Below are positions 52,347-62,518 of a DNA stretch of 64,000 nt, piece after piece. This DNA comes from Fasciola hepatica (taxonomy: Eukaryota > Platyhelminthes > Trematoda > Plagiorchiida > Fasciolidae), in contig CANUEZ040000191.1 of NCBI GenBank assembly GCA_948099385.1, positions 3,658,001 to 3,722,000 on the forward strand, written 5' to 3'. The notes under the pieces were generated by a model. That model saw only the letters and a list, made by a program, of their open reading frames with translations, had not been told where the DNA came from and did no database searches. Within the stretch, counting starts at the first letter, position 1. Every line of letters begins with the position of its first letter. The position numbers and the translations under genes are program-made.

Positions 52347-54043
52347 TTGTGGTTTGTGTGTTTGACTGACATTCGTTCACCCCAACCCTTGTTCGTGTCT
52401 CCGAGTGGGCTCTGTCCATGTGCAATGCTCATGATTCCCTTAGCGGATCAAACAGCTGTACAGTGCTTCCATCATTTTCAATGGTCAGTTCAGTGTTCAA
52501 GCTGCATGGAGAATCATATTATACAAATCTACTCTGCTACTGCTCTATTGCATTGTATGAGCAATCTGTGTGGGGATTGTTCATAAGGGAATGCCTTGGT
52601 TTTACTTAGGCCCATAAATAGAGAAGTGATGGAACATAGGATTGGATCGGTGTGCGAGAATTTGGTTGTTACCATTCAAAGCGAAAGCGAAACCCGAAGC
52701 CAGTTTGGGGATTGTGCTATATCATGTAGTGTATATGTTTAACAAAGCGTTGAGACCCATATCGGATAGCCTTGTGGTTTGGGTGTTCGACTGACATTCG
52801 TTCACCCCAACCCTTGTTCGTGTCTCCGAGTGGGCTCTGTCCATGTGCAATGCTCATGATTCCCTTAGCGGATCAAACAGCTGTACAGTGCTTCCATCAT
52901 TTTCAATGGTCAGTTCAGTGTTCAAGCTGCATGGAGAATCATATTATACAAATCTACTCTGCTACTGCTCTATTGCATTGTATGAGCAATCTGTGTGTGG
53001 ATTGTTCATAAGGGAATGCCTTGGTTTTACTTAGGCCCATAAATAGAGAAGTGATAGAACATAGGATTGGATCGGTGTGCGAGAATTTGGTTGTTACCGT
53101 TCAAAGCGAAAGCGAAAGCCGAAGCCAATTTGGGGATTGTGCTTTATCATGTATTGTATATGTTGAACAAAGCGTTGAGACCCATATCGGATAGCCTTGT
53201 GGTTTGGGGGTTCGACTGACATTCGTTCACCCCAACCCTTGTTCGTGTCTCCGAGTGGGCTCTGTCCATGTGCAATACTCATGATTCCCTTAGCGGATCA
53301 AACAGCTGTACAGTGCTTCCATCATTTTCAATGGTCAGTTCAGTGTTCAAGCTGCATGGAGATACATATTAGACAAATCTACTCTGCTACTGCTCTATTG
53401 CATTGTATGAGCAATCTGTGTGGATTGTTCATAGGGGAAAGGCTTGGTTTTACTTAGGCCCATAAATAGAGAAGTGATGGAACATAGGATTGGATCGGTG
53501 TGCGAGAATTTGGTTGTTACCGTTCAAAGCGAAAGCGAAAGCCGAAGCCAATTTGGGGATTGTGCTTTATCATGTATTGTATATGTTTAACAAAGCGTTG
53601 AGACCCATATCGGATAGCCTTGTGGTTTGGGTGTTCGACTGACATTCGTTCACCCCAACCCTTGTTCGTGTCTCCGAGTGGGCTCTGTCCATGTGCAATG
53701 CTCATGATTCCCTTAGCGGATCAAACAGCTGTACAGTGCTTCCATCATTTCAATGGTCAGTTCAGTGTTCAAGCTGCATGGAGAATCATATTATACAAAT
53801 CTACTCTGCTACTGCTCTATTGCATTGTATGAGCAATCTGTGTGTGGATTGTTCATAAGGGAATGCCTTGGTTTTACTTAGGCCCATAAATAGAGAAGTG
53901 ATGGAACATAGGATTGGATCGGTGTGCGAGAATTTGGTTGTTACCGTTCAAAGCGAAAGCGAAAGCCGAAGCCAATTTGGGGATTGTGCTTTATCATGTA
54001 TTGTATATGTTGAACAAAGCGTTGAGACCCATATGGGATAGCT
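52347..54043 (+). repeat. Right-hand 4-mer HOR unit (1697 bp)
   Basis: Monomers start at 52347 (V, but with GTGTGGGG instead of the usual single form), 52772, 53197 and 53620. The 53197 monomer has two private alleles, GGTTTGGGGGTTCGAC and ATTAGACAAATC, which recur exactly in the 55737 monomer 2540 bp away. Confidence 0.88.
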
Positions 54044-54889
54044 TTGTGGTTTGTGTGTTTGACTGACATTCGTTCACCCCAACCCTTGTTCGTGTCCCGT
54101 GTGGGCTCTGTCCATGTGCAATACTCATGATTCCCTTAGCGGATCAAACAGCTGTACAGTGCTTCCATCATTTTCAATGGTCAGTTCAGTGTTCAAGCTG
54201 CATGGAGATACATATTATACAAATCTACTCTGCTACTGCTCTATTGCATTGTATGAGCAATCTGTGTGGATTGTTCATAGGGGAAAGGCTTGGTTTTAAC
54301 TAAGCCCATAAATAGAGAAGTGATGGAACATAGGATTGGATCGGTGTGCGAGAATTTGGTTGTTACCGTTCAAAGCGAAAGCGAAAGCCGAAGCCAATTT
54401 GGGGATTGTGCTTTATCATGTATTGTATATGTTTAACAAAGCGTTGAGACCCATATCGGATAGCCTTGTGGTTTGGGTGTTCGACTGACATTCGTTCACC
54501 CCAACCCTTGTTCGTGTCTCCGAGTGGGCTCTGTCCATGTGCAATGCTCATGATTCCCTTAGCGGATCAAACAGCTGTACAGTGCTTCCATCATTTCAAT
54601 GGTCAGTTCAGTGTTCAAGCTGCATGGAGAATCATATTATACAAATCTACTCTGCTACTGCTCTATTGCATTGTATGAGCAATCTGTGTGTGGATTGTTC
54701 ATAAGGGAATGCCTTGGTTTTACTTAGGCCCATAAATAGAGAAGTGATGGAACATAGGATTGGATCGGTGTGCGAGAATTTGGTTGTTACCGTTCAAAGC
54801 GAAAGCGAAAGCCGAAGCCAATTTGGGGATTGTGCTTTATCATGTATTGTATATGTTGAACAAAGCGTTGAGACCCATATGGGATAGCT
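54044..54889 (+). repeat. Two-monomer version of the right-hand HOR
   Basis: Monomers start at 54044 (V) and 54466. The 54044 copy is mosaic: V-type start, then TGTCCCGTGTGGG around 54093, which resembles the diverged patch at 31671 less one C, then the CAATACTC allele that V-type monomers usually lack. It is 422 bp. Confidence 0.82.
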
Positions 54890-56583
54890 TTGTGGTTTGT
54901 GTGTTTGACTGACATTCGTTCACCCCAACCCTTGTTCGTGTCTCCGAGTGGGCTCTGTCCATGTGCAATGCTCATGATTCCCTTAGCGGATCAAACAGCT
55001 GTACAGTGCTTCCATCATTTTCAATGGTCAGTTCAGTGTTCAAGCTGCATGGAGATACATATTATACAAATCTACTCTGCTACTGCTCTATTGCATTGTA
55101 TGAGCAATCTGTGTGGATTGTTCATAGGGGAAAGGCTTGGTTTTAACTAAGCCCATAAATAGAGAAGTGATGGAACATAGGATTGGATCGGTGTGCGAGA
55201 ATTTGGTTGTTACCGTTCAAAGCGAAAGCGAAAGCCGAAGCCAATTTGGGGATTGTGCTATATCATGTAGTGTATATGTTTAACAAAGCGTTGAGACCCA
55301 TATCGGATAGCCTTGTGGTTTGGGTGTTCGACTGACATTCGTTCACCCCAACCCTTGTTCGTGTCTCCGAGTGGGCTCTGTCCATGTGCAATGCTCATGA
55401 TTCCCTTAGCGGATCAAACAGCTGTACAGTGCTTCCATCATTTCAATGGTCAGTTCATTGTTCAAGCTGCATGGAGAATCATATTATACAAATCTACTCT
55501 GCTACTGCTCTATTGCATTGTATGAGCAATCTGTGTGTGGATTGTTCATAAGGGAATGCCTTGGTTTTACTTAGGCCCATAAATAGAGAAGTGATAGAAC
55601 ATAGGATTGGATCGGTGTGCGAGAATTTGGTTGTTACCGTTCAAAGCGAAAGCGAAAGCCGAAGCCAATTTGGGGATTGTGCTTTATCATGTATTGTATA
55701 TGTTGAACAAAGCGTTGAGACCCATATCGGATAGCCTTGTGGTTTGGGGGTTCGACTGACATTCGTTCACCCCAACCCTTGTTCGTGTCTCCGAGTGGGC
55801 TCTGTCCATGTGCAATACTCATGATTCCCTTAGCGGATCAAACAGCTGTACAGTGCTTCCATCATTTTCAATGGTCAGTTCAGTGTTCAAGCTGCATGGA
55901 GATACATATTAGACAAATCTACTCTGCTACTGCTCTATTGCATTGTATGAGCAATCTGTGTGGATTGTTCATAGGGGAAAGGCTTGGTTTTACTTAGGCC
56001 CATAAATAGAGAAGTGATGGAACATAGGATTGGATCGGTGTGCGAGAATTTGGTTGTTACCGTTCAAAGCGAAAGCGAAAGCCGAAGCCAATTTGGGGAT
56101 TGTGCTTTATCATGTATTGTATATGTTTAACAAAGCGTTGAGACCCATATCGGATAGCCTTGTGGTTTGGGTGTTCGACTGACATTCGTTCACCCCAACC
56201 CTTGTTCGTGTCTCCGAGTGGGCTCTGTCCATGTGCAATGCTCATGATTCCCTTAGCGGATCAAACAGCTGTACAGTGCTTCCATCATTTCAATGGTCAG
56301 TTCAGTGTTCAAGCTGCATGGAGAATCATATTATACAAATCTACTCTGCTACTGCTCTATTGCATTGTATGAGCAATCTGTGTGTGGATTGTTCATAAGG
56401 GAATGCCTTGGTTTTACTTAGGCCCATAAATAGAGAAGTGATGGAACATAGGATTGGATCGGTGTGCGAGAATTTGGTTGTTACCGTTCAAAGCGAAAGC
56501 GAAAGCCGAAGCCAATTTGGGGATTGTGCTTTATCATGTATTGTATATGTTGAACAAAGCGTTGAGACCCATATGGGATAGCT
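54890..56583 (+). repeat. Right-hand 4-mer HOR unit (1694 bp)
   Basis: Monomers start at 54890 (V), 55313, 55737 and 56160. The 55737 and 56160 pair repeats 53197 and 53620 at an offset of 2540 bp, including both private alleles of 53197. A 6-monomer exchange is therefore superposed on the 4-monomer pattern. Confidence 0.88.
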
Positions 56584-58278
56584 TTGTGGTTTGTGTGTTT
56601 GACTGACATTCGTTCACCCCAACCCTTGTTCGTGTCTCCGAGTGGGCTCTGTCCATGTGCAATGCTCATGATTCCCTTAGCGGATCAAACAGCTGTACAG
56701 TGCTTCCATCATTTTCAATGGTCAGTTCAGTGTTCAAGCTGCATGGAGATACATATTATACAAATCTACTCTGCTACTGCTCTATTGCATTGTATGAGCA
56801 ATCTGTGTGGATTGTTCATAGGGGAAAGGCTTGGTTTTAACTAAGCCCATAAATAGAGAAGTGATGGAACATAGGATTGGATCGGTGTGCGAGAATTTGG
56901 TTGTTACCGTTCAAAGCGAAAGCGAAAGCCGAAGCCAATTTGGGGATTGTGCTATATCATGTAGTGTATATGTTTAACAAAGCGTTGAGACCCATATCGG
57001 ATAGCCTTGTGGTTTGGGTGTTCGACTGACATTCGTTCACCCCAACCCTTGTTCGTGTCTCCGAGTGGGCTCTGTCCATGTGCAATGCTCATGATTCCCT
57101 TAGCGGATCAAACAGCTGTACAGTGCTTCCATCATTTTCAATGGTCAGTTCAGTGTTCAAGCTGCATGGAGAATCATATTATACAAATCTACTCTGCTAC
57201 TGCTCTATTGCATTGTATGAGCAATCTGTGTGTGGATTGTTCATAAGGGAATGCCTTGGTTTTACTTAGGCCCATAAATAGAGAAGTGATAGAACATAGG
57301 ATTGGATCGGTGTGCGAGAATTTGGTTGTTACCGTTCAAAGCGAAAGCGAAAGCCGAAGCCAATTTGGGGATTGTGCTTTATCATGTATTGTATATGTTG
57401 AACAAAGCGTTGAGACCCATATCGGATAGCCTTGTGGTTTGGGTGTTCGACTGACATTCGTTCACCCCAACCCTTGTTCGTGTCTCCGAGTGGGCTCTGT
57501 CCATGTGCAATACTCATGATTCCCTTAGCGGATCAAACAGCTGTACAGTGCTTCCATCATTTTCAATGGTCAGTTCAGTGTTCAAGCTGCATGGAGATAC
57601 ATATTATACAAATCTACTCTGCTACTGCTCTATTGCATTGTATGAGCAATCTGTGTGGATTGTTCATAGGGGAAAGGCTTGGTTTTACTTAGGCCCATAA
57701 ATAGAGAAGTGATGGAACATAGGATTGGATCGGTGTGCGAGAATTTGGTTGTTACCGTTCAAAGCGAAAGCGAAAGCCGAAGCCAATTTGGGGATTGTGC
57801 TTTATCATGTATTGTATATGTTTAACAAAGCGTTGAGACCCATATCGGATAGCCTTGTGGTTTGGGTGTTCGACTGACATTCGTTCACCCCAACCCTTGT
57901 TCGTGTCTCCGAGTGGGCTCTGTCCATGTGCAATGCTCATGATTCCCTTAGCGGATCAAACAGCTGTACAGTGCTTCCATCATTTCAATGGTCAGTTCAG
58001 TGTTCAAGCTGCATGGAGAATCATATTATACAAATCTACTCTGCTACTGCTCTATTGCATTGTATGAGCAATCTGTGTGTGGATTGTTCATAAGGGAATG
58101 CCTTGGTTTTACTTAGGCCCATAAATAGAGAAGTGATGGAACATAGGATTGGATCGGTGTGCGAGAATTTGGTTGTTACCGTTCAAAGCGAAAGCGAAAG
58201 CCGAAGCCAATTTGGGGATTGTGCTTTATCATGTATTGTATATGTTGAACAAAGCGTTGAGACCCATATGGGATAGCT
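56584..58278 (+). repeat. Right-hand 4-mer HOR unit (1695 bp)
   Basis: Monomers start at 56584 (V), 57007 (long GT, 4-T run), 57432 (CAATACTC, GGAGATACAT) and 57855 (short T run, long GT). This is the clearest example of the four-type order. Confidence 0.9.
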
Positions 58279-60398
58279 TTGTGGTTTGTGTGTTTGACTG
58301 ACATTCGTTCACCCCAACCCTTGTTCGTGTCTCCGAGTGGGCTCTGTCCATGTGCAATGCTCATGATTCCCTTAGCGGATCAAACAGCTGTACAGTGCTT
58401 CCATCATTTTCAATGGTCAGTTCAGTGTTCAAGCTGCATGGAGATACATATTATACAAATCTACTCTGCTACTGCTCTATTGCATTGTATGAGCAATCTG
58501 TGTGGATTGTTCATAGGGGAAAGGCTTGGTTTTAACTAAGCCCATAAATAGAGAAGTGATGGAACATAGGATTGGATCGATGTGCGAGAATTTGGTTGTT
58601 ACCGTTCAAAGCGAAAGCGAAAGCCGAAGCCAATTTGGGGATTGTGCTTTATCATGTATTGTATATGTTTAACAAAGCGTTGAGACCCATATCGGATAGC
58701 CTTGTGGTTTGGGTGTTCGACTGACATTCGTTCACCCCAACCCTTGTTCGTGTCTCCGAGTGGGCTCTGTCCATGTGCAATGCTCATGATTCCCTTAGCG
58801 GATCAAACAGCTGTACAGTGCTTCCATCATTTCAATGGTCAGTTCAGTGTTCAAGCTGCATGGAGAATCATATTATACAAATCTACTCTGCTACTGCTCT
58901 ATTGCATTGTATGAGCAATCTGTGTGTGGATTGTTCATAAGGGAATGCCTTGGTTTTACTTAGGCCCATAAATAGAGAAGTGATGGAACATAGGATTGGA
59001 TCGGTGTGCGAGAATTTGGTTGTTACCGTTCAAAGCGAAAGCGAAAGCCGAAGCCAATTTGGGGATTGTGCTTTATCATGTATTGTATATGTTGAACAAA
59101 GCGTTGAGACCCATATGGGATAGCTTTGTGGTTTGTGTGTTTGACTGACATTCGTTCACCCCAACCCTTGTTCGTGTCTCCGAGTGGGCTCTGTCCATGT
59201 GCAATGCTCATGATTCCCTTAGCGGATCAAACAGCTGTACAGTGCTTCCATCATTTTCAATGGTCAGTTCAGTGTTCAAGCTGCATGGAGAATCATATTA
59301 TACAAATCTACTCTGCTACTGCTCTATTGCATTGTATGAGCAATCTGTGTGGATTGTTCATAGGGGAAAGGCTTGGTTTTAACTAAGCCCATAAATAGAG
59401 AAGTGATGGAACATAGGATTGGATCGGTGTGCGAGAATTTGGTTGTTACCGTTCAAAGCGAAAGCGAAAGCCGAAGCCAATTTGGGGATTGTGCTATATC
59501 ATGTAGTGTATATGTTTAACAAAGCGTTGAGACCCATATCGGATAGCCTTGTGGTTTGGGTGTTCGACTGACATTCGTTCACCCCAACCCTTGTTCGTGT
59601 CTCCGAGTGGGCTCTGTCCATGTGCAATGCTCATGATTCCCTTAGCGGATCAAACAGCTGTACAGTGCTTCCATCATTTTCAATGGTCAGTTCAGTGTTC
59701 AAGCTGCATGGAGAATCATATTATACAAATCTACTCTGCTACTGCTCTATTGCATTGTATGAGCAATCTGTGTGTGGATTGTTCATAAGGGAATGCCTTG
59801 GTTTTACTTAGGCCCATAAATAGAGAAGTGATAGAACATAGGATTGGATCGATGTGCGAGAATTTGGTTGTTACCGTTCAAAGCGAAAGCGAAAGCCGAA
59901 GCCAATTTGGGGATTGTGCTTTATCATGTATTGTATATGTTTAACAAAGCGTTGAGACCCATATCGGATAGCCTTGTGGTTTGGGTGTTCGACTGACATT
60001 CGTTCACCCCAACCCTTGTTCGTGTCTCCGAGTGGGCTCTGTCCATGTGCAATGCTCATGATTCCCTTAGCGGATCAAACAGCTGTACAGTGCTTCCATC
60101 ATTTTCAATGGTCAGTTCAGTGTTCAAGCTGCATGGAGAATCATATTAAACAAATCTACTCTGCTACTGCTCTATTGCATTGTATGAGCAATCTGTGTGT
60201 GGATTGTTCATAAGGGAATGCCTTGGTTTTACTTAGGCCCATAAATAGAGAAGTGATGGAACATAGGATTGGATCGGTGTGCGAGAATTTGGTTGTTACC
60301 GTTCAAAGCGAAAGCGAAAGCCGAAGCCAATTTGGGGATTGTGCTTTATCATGTATTGTATATGTTGAACAAAGCGTTGAGACCCATATGGGATAGCT
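58279..60398 (+). repeat. 5-monomer duplicated block (2120 bp), copy 1
   Basis: Monomers start at 58279 (V), 58702, 59126 (V), 59549 and 59974, that is, a 2-monomer plus a 3-monomer version of the local HOR. The same five follow at once in 60399-62518 with a constant 2120-bp offset. The private allele GATCGATGTGCG precedes both 58702 and 60822, and both 59974 and 62094. Copy 1 has a private A at 60149. Confidence 0.93.
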
Positions 60399-61489
60399 TT
60401 GTGGTTTGTGTGTTTGACTGACATTCGTTCACCCCAACCCTTGTTCGTGTCTCCGAGTGGGCTCTGTCCATGTGCAATGCTCATGATTCCCTTAGCGGAT
60501 CAAACAGCTGTACAGTGCTTCCATCATTTTCAATGGTCAGTTCAGTGTTCAAGCTGCATGGAGATACATATTATACAAATCTACTCTGCTACTGCTCTAT
60601 TGCATTGTATGAGCAATCTGTGTGGATTGTTCATAGGGGAAAGGCTTGGTTTTAACTAAGCCCATAAATAGAGAAGTGATGGAACATAGGATTGGATCGA
60701 TGTGCGAGAATTTGGTTGTTACCGTTCAAAGCGAAAGCGAAAGCCGAAGCCAATTTGGGGATTGTGCTTTATCATGTATTGTATATGTTTAACAAAGCGT
60801 TGAGACCCATATCGGATAGCCTTGTGGTTTGGGTGTTCGACTGACATTCGTTCACCCCAACCCTTGTTCGTGTCTCCGAGTGGGCTCTGTCCATGTGCAA
60901 TGCTCATGATTCCCTTAGCGGATCAAACAGCTGTACAGTGCTTCCATCATTTCAATGGTCAGTTCAGTGTTCAAGCTGCATGGAGAATCATATTATACAA
61001 ATCTACTCTGCTACTGCTCTATTGCATTGTATGAGCAATCTGTGTGTGGATTGTTCATAAGGGAATGCCTTGGTTTTACTTAGGCCCATAAATAGAGAAG
61101 TGATGGAACATAGGATTGGATCGGTGTGCGAGAATTTGGTTGTTACCGTTCAAAGCGAAAGCGAAAGCCGAAGCCAATTTGGGGATTGTGCTTTATCATG
61201 TATTGTATATGTTGAACAAAGCGTTGAGACCCATATGGGATAGCTTTGTGATTTGTGTGTTTGACTGACATTCGTTCACCCCAACCCTTGTTCGTGTCTC
61301 CGAGTGGGCTCTGTCCATGTGCAATGCTCATGATTCCCTTAGCGGATCAAACAGCTGTACAGTGCTTCCATCATTTTCAATGGTCAGTTCAGTGTTCAAG
61401 CTGCATGGAGAATCATATTATACAAATCTACTCTGCTACTGCTCTATTGCATTGTATGAGCAATCTGTGTGGATTGTTCATAGGGGAAA

Positions 61490-61509
61490 GGCTTGGTTTT
61501 AACTAAGCC
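61490..61509. repeat. Strong hairpin allele near monomer position 245
   Basis: GGCTTGGTT (61490-61498) faces AACTAAGCC (61501-61509): nine pairs, one of them G-T, with two T between the arms. The same site in other monomers reads GCCTTGG...CTTAGGC (weaker, with a mismatch) or GGCTTGGTT...AACTAGGCC (two G-T pairs). The AACTAAG form first appears at 36510-36529 and is the standard V-type ending on the right side. Confidence 0.65.
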
Positions 61510-61672
61510 CATAAATAGAGAAGTGATGGAACATAGGATTGGATCGGTGTGCGAGAATTTGGTTGTTACCGTTCAAAGCGAAAGCGAAAGCCGAAGCCAA
61601 TTTGGGGATTGTGCTATATCATGTAGTGTATATGTTTAACAAAGCGTTGAGACCCATATCGGATAGCCTTGT

Positions 61673-61710
61673 GGTTTGGGTGTTCGACTGACATTCGTTC
61701 ACCCCAACCC
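61673..61710. repeat. Imperfect inverted repeat at monomer start
   Basis: GGTTTGGGTG (61673-61682) pairs with CACCCCAACCC (61700-61710) as nine base pairs with one T-C mismatch and one bulged C, around a 17-nt loop. It is present in most of the 150 monomers. The V-type allele (GTTTGTGTG) removes a central G-C pair, and the diverged patches (GTGATCTGAATATTC) abolish the stem. Whether it folds or binds a protein is unknown. Confidence 0.6.
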
Positions 61711-61738
61711 TTGTTCGTGTCTCCGAGTGGGCTCTGTC

Positions 61739-61755
61739 CATGTGCAATGCTCATG
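61739..61755. repeat. 17-nt near-palindrome
   Basis: CATGTGCAATGCTCATG is an 8+1+8 inverted repeat with one mismatch. In the monomers at 328, 10055, 21898, 32887, 33732, 35000 and 35422 the T is A (CATGTGCAATGCACATG), which makes the arms perfect. In the CAATACTC allele it has two mismatches. It could be a dimeric protein-binding site, but that is inference only. Confidence 0.6.
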
Positions 61756-61766
61756 ATTCCCTTAGC

Positions 61767-61794
61767 GGATCAAACAGCTGTACAGTGCTTCCAT
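61767..61794. other. Nearly invariant monomer core
   Basis: The segment GATCAAACAGCTG followed by TACAGTGCTTCCAT hardly changes across 150 copies. The exceptions I noticed are at 751 (CTGTATAG), 1174 (CCGTACAG), 15130 and 18091 (CTGTAGAG), 28238 (ACAGGTCTTC) and 35844 (ACAGTACTTC). It holds the 8-nt palindrome CTGTACAG (61778-61785) overlapping CAGCTG. Low variation next to variable flanks could mean selection, for example for protein binding, or may be chance. Confidence 0.55.
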
Positions 61795-61796
61795 CA

Positions 61797-61800
61797 TTTT
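61797..61800 (+). repeat. T-run indel site
   Basis: Four T in this copy and three in many others (CATCATTTCAATGG). The three-T form accounts for most 422-bp monomers and is found from 2020 to the right edge. It is a slippage-type change that shifts the reading frame downstream. Confidence 0.85.
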
Positions 61801-61888
61801 CAATGGTCAGTTCAGTGTTCAAGCTGCATGGAGAATCATATTATACAAATCTACTCTGCTACTGCTCTATTGCATTGTATGAGCAATC

Positions 61889-61896
61889 TGTGTGTG
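61889..61896 (+). repeat. GT-run indel site
   Basis: This copy has TGTGTGTGG where the basic monomer has TGTGTGG. The 2-bp longer form first appears in the 40494 monomer and is frequent to the right of 43.8 kb. A different 2-bp gain, GTGTGGGG, occurs at 2865, 15976, 19360, 32040, 34154 and 52347. Confidence 0.88.
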
Positions 61897-61934
61897 GATT
61901 GTTCATAAGGGAATGCCTTGGTTTTACTTAGGCC

Positions 61935-61943
61935 CATAAATAG
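61935..61943 (+). promoter_or_regulatory. TATA-like motif CATAAATAG, one per monomer
   Basis: CATAAATAG occurs once per monomer in nearly all copies, and CATAAAAAG in the 10055 and 11325 monomers. It resembles a TATA box with a C at the first position. No initiator, polyadenylation signal or coding frame accompanies it, so a promoter role is only a possibility. Confidence 0.2.
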
Positions 61944-61999
61944 AGAAGTGATAGAACATAGGATTGGATCGATGTGCGAGAATTTGGTTGTTACCGTTC

Positions 62000-62023
62000 A
62001 AAGCGAAAGCGAAAGCCGAAGCC
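62000..62023 (+). repeat. Internal hexamer tract
   Basis: Four 6-bp units in a row: AAAGCG, AAAGCG, AAAGCC, GAAGCC. It is present in every monomer, with occasional AAAGCGAGAGCG (23166, 23589, 27392, 27815, 28238, 30773) or AAAGCAAAAGCG (21898, 24012, 25279) variants. The number of hexamers does not change between copies, so it is not an active microsatellite. It supplies three of the CpG sites. Confidence 0.8.
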
Positions 62024-62030
62024 AATTTGG

Positions 62031-62093
62031 GGATTGTGCTTTATCATGTATTGTATATGTTTAACAAAGCGTTGAGACCCATATCGGATAGCC
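62031..62093 (+). other. Most variable segment of the monomer
   Basis: Roughly the last 60 bp hold most allele variety: GTGCTATATC, GTGCTTTATC, GTGTTATATC, GTGCTCTATC; TGTATTG, TGTGTTG, TGTAGTG; GTTGAAC or GTTTAAC; GTTGAGACC, GTGGAGACC, GTTCGGACC; CATATGGG, CATATCGG, CATATGGT, CATAAGGT. Combinations are shuffled relative to alleles elsewhere in the monomer, as expected from exchange between copies. Confidence 0.75.
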
Positions 62094-62518
62094 TTGTGGT
62101 TTGGGTGTTCGACTGACATTCGTTCACCCCAACCCTTGTTCGTGTCTCCGAGTGGGCTCTGTCCATGTGCAATGCTCATGATTCCCTTAGCGGATCAAAC
62201 AGCTGTACAGTGCTTCCATCATTTTCAATGGTCAGTTCAGTGTTCAAGCTGCATGGAGAATCATATTATACAAATCTACTCTGCTACTGCTCTATTGCAT
62301 TGTATGAGCAATCTGTGTGTGGATTGTTCATAAGGGAATGCCTTGGTTTTACTTAGGCCCATAAATAGAGAAGTGATGGAACATAGGATTGGATCGGTGT
62401 GCGAGAATTTTGTTGTTACCGTTCAAAGCGAAAGCGAAAGCCGAAGCCAATTTGGGGATTGTGCTTTATCATGTATTGTATATGTTGAACAAAGCGTTGA
62501 GACCCATATGGGATAGCT

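Larger units (their letters stand above)
61669..62093 (+). repeat. Reference monomer (425 bp, long-GT type)
   Basis: This copy is used to lay out the unit. Position 1 is TTGTGGTTTGGG. Positions 5-42 form an imperfect stem. Positions 71-87 are a near-palindrome and 97-126 a nearly invariant core containing CTGTACAG. Positions 129-132 are the T run and 221-228 the GT run. Positions 236-265 hold the G run and a hairpin. Positions 267-275 are CATAAATAG, 332-355 a hexamer tract, and roughly 365-425 the most variable tail. Frequent allele sites are 11 and 17 (V type), 81 (GCTC or ACTC) and 167-168 (GAATCAT or GATACAT). All six frames contain stops. Confidence 0.9.
60399..62518 (+). repeat. 5-monomer duplicated block (2120 bp), copy 2
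   Basis: Monomers start at 60399, 60822, 61246, 61669 and 62094. The differences from copy 1 that I noticed are A at 61251 (G at 59131), T at 62269 (A at 60149) and T at 62411 (G at 60291). That is about 0.15% divergence, the youngest large duplication visible here. Confidence 0.93.

Noticed and set aside
61651..61668. Target-site duplications or transposon ends at monomer junctions
   Set aside because: The junction is arbitrary; sequence continues evenly across it and no terminal repeats or duplications frame the unit.
61679..61695. Pol III box B-like TGTTCGACTGA near the monomer start
   Set aside because: It is off the box B consensus at the last base, is lost in V-type monomers (GTTTGACTG), and has no box A at a usual distance upstream. 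A SINE origin is not supported.
61684..61710. CENP-B box
   Set aside because: TTCGACTGACATTCG and TTCGTTCACCCC share the TTCG start, but neither has the A and CGGG at the required positions.
61698..61712. Telomere-like sequence (GGGTTGGGG on the - strand)
   Set aside because: It is a single 9-nt match per monomer, not tandem; it is better explained as one arm of the imperfect stem.
61941..62023. Hammerhead ribozyme within the satellite
   Set aside because: Some satellites encode hammerheads, but I could not find the CTGATGA and GAAA core pieces in the right order on either strand.
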